Shown piece by piece: positions 6,419-10,879 of a stretch of 10,879 nucleotides of DNA. The stretch lies in the NCBI GenBank assembly GCA_003222375.1, contig QHVX01000271.1, positions 1-10,879 on the forward strand, read 5' to 3'. Origin of the DNA: Acidobacteriota bacterium (GTDB lineage Bacteria > Acidobacteriota > Thermoanaerobaculia > Gp7-AA8). Each line of letters starts with the position of its first letter. Position 1 is the first letter of the stretch. The translations under genes were made by a program, and so were the position numbers. Under the pieces are notes generated by a model. The model was not told where the DNA came from and did not search any database. It worked only from the letters and a program-made list of their open reading frames with translations.

Positions 6419-7624
6419 ATGATGGCAGTGCGACGCCCGGCCACGTGGTTCGCCCTCGTCGTTGCCAGCGCAGTCAGCGCGTCCGCTCAACTGAATCCGA
6501 CCGTCAAGGTTCTCGACAAAGCGCAAGCTCCCATCCCGCCCGAGTGCATCGAAGGTCTCGTCACCGCGCCGCCACGCGTGATCGCCCAGGCGCAGCCGCC
6601 GGCCGAGGTGAGGCGAGCGTCTGCGCCGCCGTCACTCGATCTCAAGACGCGGCTGCGCGCGGTGCAGGTCGCGGCGGAGCAAAACGATCGCGACGGCTTC
6701 AAGGCCGCACTCGCGGACGCGCGTTCGGCAGTCGCTTCCTATCCCACGGGCGGTGAGCGCGACGCCGCCAACGACGTCATCAGCGTCTACAGCGATCTCG
6801 AGCGCCTGTGGGACTACGCGTTCACGGTGCCGGCGGGAGCGTTCTTCGATTCGAGCACCGACTTCGTCAGCATGATGCGGCGCTATCCCGAATATCAGAA
6901 GTACATCAGCGATCAGACGCTCAACGTCGGGGGCGTGACTGTCTATCCGTCGCGTGAGACGCGCCAATTTCTCACCGCCGAAGCCTCGCGCCGCCTAACA
7001 CGCCTCGGCGTCCGCACTCCGACGCGCATCACGGAGGCGCCGCCGCGGGTGGTGCAACCGCAGCCGAAACCGAAGCCGACACCGACGCCGCGCGTTGCCA
7101 CGACAAAACCAAAGACGAAGCATGTGACCGCCGCGAAAAAAACCGTCCACCGGAAACCGGCAACCAAAATGGCGCGCGCAACGACAACGGCGCCGCAGCC
7201 GCGTCGATCGCAGCCCGCGCCTCTGCCGGTACCAAAACCCACCCCGAAGCCGGTGCCGCCTCCGACACCTGCGTCGGTTCCCAAACCGGCGCCCCAACCC
7301 GCCCCGCCGCCCGCCCCCGCGCCTGCGCCCACACCGCCACCCGCGCCACCACCCGCGCCCGTTCCGGCGCCCGTTCCCGCACCCGTTCCGAGACCCACGC
7401 CGACAATCACGCCGACGCCCCCGCCGCAGCCGACTCCGACAGTCACTCCGCAACCTGAGCCTCAGCCACAACCGGCGACGACAACGACGACTACAACCAC
7501 GACGACAACCAATCCGCCCGCGCAGCAACAGGCGAGCGGAGGGAAGATGAATCTTCTCCTCGCCATCATCCTGATCATTGTGGGCATCGGCGTTCTGATC
7601 GTATTATTCCGCGCCTCGGACTGA
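6419..7624 (+). CDS. Proline-rich envelope protein with signal peptide and C-terminal membrane anchor, unknown function
   Basis: The 401-residue protein opens with a signal peptide (RRPATWFALVVASAVSASAQ). A folded, mostly helical region (about 25-200) contains TRLRAVQVAAEQNDRDGFKAALADARSAV, DVISVYSDLERLWDYAF and STDFVSMMRRYPEYQKYI. Next comes a basic Lys/Thr/Pro segment (KPKTKHVTAAKKTVHRKPATK), then about 110 residues of Pro-Ala, Pro-Val and Pro-Thr repeats and a run of eleven threonines. The C-terminus is one clear transmembrane helix (MNLLLAIILIIVGIGVLIVLF) with a short tail RASD. The likely topology is an extracytoplasmic domain on a rigid Pro stalk, tethered by the C-terminal helix. It lies 10 bp after the coiled-coil/TPR gene, so it is probably co-transcribed. 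Start alternatives are ATG 6419, ATG 6422 or GTG 6428; none has a Shine-Dalgarno. No known family is recognised. Confidence 0.8.
   Translation: MMAVRRPATWFALVVASAVSASAQLNPTVKVLDKAQAPIPPECIEGLVTAPPRVIAQAQPPAEVRRASAPPSLDLKTRLRAVQVAAEQNDRDGFKAALADARSAVASYPTGGERDAANDVISVYSDLERLWDYAFTVPAGAFFDSSTDFVSMMRRYPEYQKYISDQTLNVGGVTVYPSRETRQFLTAEASRRLTRLGVRTPTRITEAPPRVVQPQPKPKPTPTPRVATTKPKTKHVTAAKKTVHRKPATKMARATTTAPQPRRSQPAPLPVPKPTPKPVPPPTPASVPKPAPQPAPPPAPAPAPTPPPAPPPAPVPAPVPAPVPRPTPTITPTPPPQPTPTVTPQPEPQPQPATTTTTTTTTTTNPPAQQQASGGKMNLLLAIILIIVGIGVLIVLFRASD
7215..7511 (+). repeat. Low-complexity Pro/Ala/Thr-coding tract
   Basis: CCN-GCN-CCN codons alternate through 7215-7450, followed by an ACN tract at 7479-7511 that encodes eleven Thr. 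The same tract creates long artificial Gly/Arg-rich open frames on the minus strand. Such tracts often vary in length between strains. Confidence 0.85.
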
Positions 7625-7658
7625 TGGGGTCAGGTCTTTGATTCTCGCTTCACTCTAC
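7625..7658 (+). repeat. Left terminal inverted repeat of the MITE-like element
   Basis: 34 bp, perfect match to the complement of 7750-7783. It starts immediately after the TGA stop of the proline-rich gene. Confidence 0.95.
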
Positions 7659-7749
7659 TTAATGTAGAAAACAAAAACCTGACAGAGGAGACGCCGAGGC
7701 TAATGAGAGGCCGTGTGTAAGTCTATGATTCTTCGGAGATCTACAATGC

Positions 7750-7783
7750 GTAGAGTGAAGCGAGAATCAAAGACCTGACCCCA
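7750..7783 (-). repeat. Right terminal inverted repeat of the MITE-like element
   Basis: 34 bp, perfect complement of 7625-7658. It ends 6 bp before the ATG of the M1 peptidase, so the element supplies nearly all of that gene's immediate upstream DNA. Confidence 0.95.
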
Positions 7784-7789
7784 CTGAAG

Positions 7790-9544
7790 ATGAAAAAACA
7801 TATTTTATTATCATCACTACTATTTGCATCAATTTCGTCGTTCGCTGCGCGTCTCCCCACGGCTGTGACGCCAAACCACTACGCGATCACGATCACGCCC
7901 GATCTCGCTGGAGAGACGTTCCATGGCGAGGAGACCATCGATGTCGACGTCAAGGAGCCGGTTTCATCGATCACGATGAATGCGATCGGCTTCGAGAACT
8001 CCGCAAACGAAATGATCACGCTGACCGTGCCCCAGCCAATCGCGGCCGGCCCGGCGTCGATCCACATCGCATTCGACGCTCCGATCAACAAGAAGCTGCG
8101 CGGGCTCTACCTCAGCCAGACGCCCACGCGCAAATACGCGGTCACGCAATTCGAGCCGACCGACGCCCGTCGCGCGTTCCCGTCGTTCGACGAGCCGTCG
8201 ATGAAGGCCACCTTCGACATCTCGCTGGTCGTGGACAAATCCGACACCGCGATCTCGAATGCGCCGATTCTCTCCGACTCGCCGGAGGGCGATACCAAGC
8301 ATCGCATTCGCTTCGCGACGACGAAGAAGATGTCGACCTATCTCGTCGCGATGCTCATCGGCGATTTTCAATGCATCGAGGGCGGCGTCGACGGCACGCC
8401 GATTCGCGTCTGCACGACGCCCGGCCGGCAGCAAAACGGGCAATTCGCTCTCGAAGCGGCGCAAGCGGCTGTTCATTTCTACAACCAGTACTACGACGTC
8501 AAGTATCCGTTCCAGAAGCTCGATCTCATCGGCATCCCCGATTTCGAAGCGGGCGCGATGGAGAACGCCGGCGCGGTGACGTTCCGCGAGACTGCATTGC
8601 TGATCGATCCGAAGACCGCTTCGATCGGGCAGCGCAAAGGAGTGGCCGGCACTGTCGCGCACGAGATCGCGCACATGTGGTTTGGGGACCTCGTCACGAT
8701 GAAGTGGTGGGACGACATCTGGCTCAACGAAGGGTTCGCGACGTTCATGACTTCCAAGCCGATCGAGACCTGGAAACCGGAGTGGAACGAGAGACTCGAC
8801 ACGGTCGGTATTACGCTCGGCTCGCTGGGGCTCGACTCGCAGCGCGCGACGCGCAACATCCGAACGCAGGCCGAGACGAGCGAAGAGATCAATCAGCTCT
8901 TCGACGGCATCGCCTACGGCAAGACGGCCGCCGTTCTGCGGATGATCGAACAATGGATGGGCGAAGACGCCTTCCGCGACGGTATCCGCGCCTACTTGAA
9001 GAAATATTCATGGAGCAACGCGGCGGCTGAAGATTTCTGGGGCACGATGACGACGACGTCGGGGAAGCCGGTCGATGTTGTGATGAAGTCGTTCGTCGAC
9101 CAGCCGGGCGCGCCGCTGGTGCACACCACGGACTCGTGCTCTTCGGACACGCGCACCGTCGTACTGCTGCAGGACCGGCTGCTGCCGCGCGGGCAGGACG
9201 AGGCCAGAACGTGGACGCTGCCCATTTGTCCCAGCAAAAGCGACAAGTGCACTGTCGCCAAAACGGCGAAGGAGTCGCTGAGCGTGCGAGGGTGCACCTC
9301 GACGCTGTTTCTCAATCGCGACGGGCGCGGCTACTACGTCACCGATTACTCGGCGCGCGAGCGCCAATTGCGCAGAGCTGATGACGCTGCGGGCGAACGA
9401 GAGCCTTCTCGTCACGCTGATGCGTCGCGACATCGCCGACTACCTCGCGCTGCTGCGCGCGATGCCGCGGCCGGCGGAACGGCCGCTGGTCGAGTCGATC
9501 GCGGGCAATCTGGAGGGTCTCGATCGCCAGCTCGTGAGCGATAA
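7790..9544 (+). CDS. M1 family zinc aminopeptidase, N-terminal and catalytic domains (frameshifted gene, 5' part)
   Basis: This frame holds a signal peptide (MKKHILLSSLLFASISSFA), an N-terminal beta domain (PNHYAITITPDLAGETFHGEETIDV, TQFEPTDARRAFPSFDEPSMKATF) and the catalytic domain. GAMEN is at 255-259, HEIAH at 291-295 and the third zinc ligand E314 in WLNEGFATF. Y376 in IAYGKTAAVL is the expected transition-state tyrosine. The family removes N-terminal residues from peptides; the signal peptide places it outside the cytoplasm. Up to about residue 528 (GRGYYVTDYSARERQLR) it reads as a normal M1 protein; after that the frame gives Arg/Ala-rich nonsense to 9544 while the proper C-terminal domain continues in the +1 frame. 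The first 50 bases are unusually AT-rich for the window. The start has only a weak purine stretch (GAAG) before it, and upstream DNA is the MITE-like element. Confidence 0.9.
   Translation: MKKHILLSSLLFASISSFAARLPTAVTPNHYAITITPDLAGETFHGEETIDVDVKEPVSSITMNAIGFENSANEMITLTVPQPIAAGPASIHIAFDAPINKKLRGLYLSQTPTRKYAVTQFEPTDARRAFPSFDEPSMKATFDISLVVDKSDTAISNAPILSDSPEGDTKHRIRFATTKKMSTYLVAMLIGDFQCIEGGVDGTPIRVCTTPGRQQNGQFALEAAQAAVHFYNQYYDVKYPFQKLDLIGIPDFEAGAMENAGAVTFRETALLIDPKTASIGQRKGVAGTVAHEIAHMWFGDLVTMKWWDDIWLNEGFATFMTSKPIETWKPEWNERLDTVGITLGSLGLDSQRATRNIRTQAETSEEINQLFDGIAYGKTAAVLRMIEQWMGEDAFRDGIRAYLKKYSWSNAAAEDFWGTMTTTSGKPVDVVMKSFVDQPGAPLVHTTDSCSSDTRTVVLLQDRLLPRGQDEARTWTLPICPSKSDKCTVAKTAKESLSVRGCTSTLFLNRDGRGYYVTDYSARERQLRRADDAAGEREPSRHADASRHRRLPRAAARDAAAGGTAAGRVDRGQSGGSRSPARER
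9370..9380 (+). other. Frameshift site inside the M1 aminopeptidase gene
   Basis: Reading CAATTGCGC-A-GAGCTGATG and skipping the A at about 9374 joins RERQLR to ELMTLRANESLLVTLM without loss. That fits a single extra base, real or from sequencing. No slippery heptamer or poly-A/poly-T run is present, so programmed frameshifting is unlikely. Confidence 0.75.
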
Positions 9545-10265
9545 GAATCGCGCGCAATGGCAGCAGGCCGTTCGCGCGCTGTTGACGGGCTACGCATCGC
9601 CGACCTGGGAAGCGCCGGCAGGCGAGACCGAAGAAGCGCGTCTCACCCGCTCCGCGGTCCTCACCGACCTCGGGCTCCTCGGCGCCGATCCGAAAGTCAT
9701 CGCGGGCGCGCGCCAGATTGCCGACCGCTATCTCAACGATCCGACATCCGTGAATCCGACGATCGCAAATCGCGCCTTGAATATCGCCGCCACGTTCGGC
9801 GACGCCGCGCTGTTCGATCGCCTCATGTCGCTCTATGAGAAAACCGACAATCCGGCGCTGAAGATCAGCTACCTTTTCGCGCTCACGCAGTTCCGCGATC
9901 CGAAGTTGATCGCGCGCGCGATCGATTACGCGTTCAGCGGCAAGGTGCGCACGCAGAATCTTCCTGGATTCCTGGGCGCGCTCGAATTCAATCCGTTCGC
10001 TCGCGACATGGCATGGACGGCCGTCAAGGCGCATTGGGCCGACCTTCAACGCGATATCCCCACCGCCCTCGGCCAACTCGCCGGTGCGCTCGGCGGATAC
10101 TGCGATGCGGCCGCAAAGAAAGACATCGAAGACTTTTTCGCAACGCATCCGGCAGGGACGGCGACTCGCAATCTGCGCCGCGCACTGGAGGGTATCGATC
10201 GCTGCATCGCGTTCCGCGCGGCGCAGCAGGCGTCGTTCGACAAGACAGTCGCGACATTGCGCTAG
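9381..10265 (+). CDS. M1 family aminopeptidase, C-terminal ERAP1_C-like helical domain (3' part of frameshifted gene)
   Basis: This frame, 294 residues from the ATG at 9381, reads LRANESLLVTLMRRDIADYLALLRAM and continues as a helical-repeat domain (SAVLTDLGLLGADPKVIAGARQIADRYL, SLYEKTDNPALKISYLFALTQFRDPKLIARAIDYAFSGKVRTQNLPGFLGAL, FARDMAWTAVKAHWADLQRD). This is the standard C-terminal domain of M1 enzymes, here without its own catalytic residues or promoter. The ATG is almost certainly internal to the original gene. Joined to the upstream frame after removing one base, the protein is about 824 residues, normal for the family. Its TAG overlaps the TAG of the convergent acetyltransferase (shared CTAG at 10262-10265). 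Confidence 0.85.
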   Translation: MTLRANESLLVTLMRRDIADYLALLRAMPRPAERPLVESIAGNLEGLDRQLVSDKNRAQWQQAVRALLTGYASPTWEAPAGETEEARLTRSAVLTDLGLLGADPKVIAGARQIADRYLNDPTSVNPTIANRALNIAATFGDAALFDRLMSLYEKTDNPALKISYLFALTQFRDPKLIARAIDYAFSGKVRTQNLPGFLGALEFNPFARDMAWTAVKAHWADLQRDIPTALGQLAGALGGYCDAAAKKDIEDFFATHPAGTATRNLRRALEGIDRCIAFRAAQQASFDKTVATLR

Positions 10266-10798
10266 AGCTTTTTCTCCATCAGCGTGCATTCGAGGACGAC
10301 GCCGTCCTCGAGGATGACCGGATCGTCGGCGACGGGCGCGTATCCGCAGCGGCGGTACATTTCTTCGCCGCTGCGGAGTGCGACCAGTTGTAGGCGCCGG
10401 AATCCTTCCGCGGCCGCGCGCGCTTCGCACAGCTCGAGAATCTGTCGGCCGATTCCGCGCCGCGCGAATTGCGGCAGCACGAACATCGCGCGGATGTGCG
10501 CCGCATCGCGAGACGGATCGAGAAGAGCGTCGTCATCGCTCGCGTGCGCGCTGCCGCTGTACGGTTTCTTTCGGCGACTCCATCCGCCGCAGCCGACGAT
10601 CGTCGATCCGTCCAGGACGACGAAGTAAGTGCCGTCATCGATGAGTTGGTGGTCGGGTTGACCAACGTACGCGATCGAGCTGTTGACTTGCTTCTCGTTG
10701 TAGACCGCTGGACCGAGCTTGCGCAGCGACTCGCGCATCACGCGCGCGATGCCATCGATGTCGGCAGTGGTCGCAGGTTGGATCTGGAATGTTCCCAC
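10262..10798 (-). CDS. GNAT family N-acetyltransferase
   Basis: The protein has 178 residues from the GTG at 10798. The frame also has an ATG at 10837, but that would overlap the tRNA gene and add a segment (MGACSVFPKTIAC) with no family character, so GTG is preferred; a -10-like GACAAT (complement of 10806-10811) lies 7 nt before it. The fold starts with FQIQPATTADIDGIARVMRESL (strand 1, helix 1). Then come TYFVVLDGSTIVGCGGW (strands 2-4) and the acetyl-CoA loop HIRAMFVLPQFARRGIGRQILELCEARAAAEG, with R-R-G-I-G-R at 113-118. LQLVALRSGEEMYRRCGYAP closes the domain, with a conserved Tyr at 148. Such enzymes move an acetyl group from acetyl-CoA to an amine; the acceptor cannot be told. It is cytoplasmic and convergent with the M1 gene. 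Confidence 0.88.
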   Translation of the reverse strand: MGTFQIQPATTADIDGIARVMRESLRKLGPAVYNEKQVNSSIAYVGQPDHQLIDDGTYFVVLDGSTIVGCGGWSRRKKPYSGSAHASDDDALLDPSRDAAHIRAMFVLPQFARRGIGRQILELCEARAAAEGFRRLQLVALRSGEEMYRRCGYAPVADDPVILEDGVVLECTLMEKKL

Positions 10799-10829
10799 GC
10801 ATGCTATTGTCTTCGGGAAGACCGAGCAG

Positions 10830-10879
<50 letters not shown>

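Larger units (their letters stand above)
7625..7783. mobile_element. MITE-like non-autonomous element with 34-bp perfect terminal inverted repeats
   Basis: TGGGGTCAGGTCTTTGATTC begins the left end (7625-7658), and its exact 34-bp reverse complement forms the right end (7750-7783). The 91-bp core has no gene. CTGA directly abuts both ends (7621-7624 and 7784-7787), a candidate 4-bp target duplication. Removing the element and one CTGA places the stop of the proline-rich gene 2 bp before the ATG of the M1 peptidase, so the element seems to have split a tight gene pair. I recall similar GGGGTCAGGTC ends near REP-type Y1 transposases in metagenomic bacteria, but this is memory, not a search, and Y1 enzymes do not normally make target duplications. 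Confidence 0.75.

Noticed and set aside
6943..7528. Minus-strand Gly-rich and Arg-rich open frames
   Set aside because: They are antisense products of the CCN/GCN low-complexity tract of the proline-rich gene, without start signals.
7625..7783. Intrinsic terminator after the proline-rich gene
   Set aside because: The stem arms are 91 bp apart with no T-run following; the architecture and flanking CTGA fit an inserted element better.
7964..8953. Minus-strand 329-codon open frame
   Set aside because: It is antisense to the M1 catalytic domain; high-GC codon bias explains its length.
9339..10430. Minus-strand 363-codon open frame
   Set aside because: It overlaps both the M1 C-terminal domain and the acetyltransferase, and its sequence is Arg/Ala-rich with no recognisable motif.

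Overview
The window looks like a chromosomal stretch of a high-GC Gram-negative bacterium. Many short-spaced genes, several Sec signal peptides ending in Ala-Gln or Ala-Ala, M20 and M1 secreted peptidases and an amylo-1,6-glucosidase are the style of Acidobacteriota or a related phylum; that assignment is inference from gene content, not from a marker gene.

Layout: the 3' half of a chromate transporter (1-514, +) meets tail-to-tail a small secreted protein (520-966, -). This is divergent from a secreted M20 amidohydrolase (1027-2307, +). A short cassette follows (about 2308-2809): a four-helix-bundle (S23/Avd-like) gene enclosed by two oppositely oriented arrays of an 8-bp repeat. It sits exactly between the stop codons of the M20 gene and of a glycogen-debranching enzyme (2810-4794, -), which is split into two reading frames. 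Divergent from that is a two-gene block: a repeat/coiled-coil/TPR secreted protein with a near-identical internal duplication (4870-6408, +) and a proline-rich protein with a signal peptide and a C-terminal membrane anchor (6419-7624, +). A 159-bp MITE-like element with perfect 34-bp inverted repeats and a candidate CTGA target duplication fills the gap to an M1 family aminopeptidase (7790-10265, +), which is broken by a one-base frameshift near 9374. A GNAT acetyltransferase (10262-10798, -) overlaps the aminopeptidase tail by 4 bp, and the first part of a tRNA-Arg(CCG) closes the window.

The metabolic theme is polymer turnover: extracytoplasmic peptide and N-acyl amino acid hydrolysis (M1, M20) and cytoplasmic alpha-glucan debranching. 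The 4870/6419 pair looks like one envelope-associated unit of unknown function. The most interesting item is the four-helix-bundle gene with its inverted 8-bp arrays, which behaves like a discrete inserted cassette. The second is the MITE-like element placed exactly at a stop codon. Two broken enzyme genes in 11 kb mean that sequencing or assembly indels must be considered before any biological reading of the breaks.
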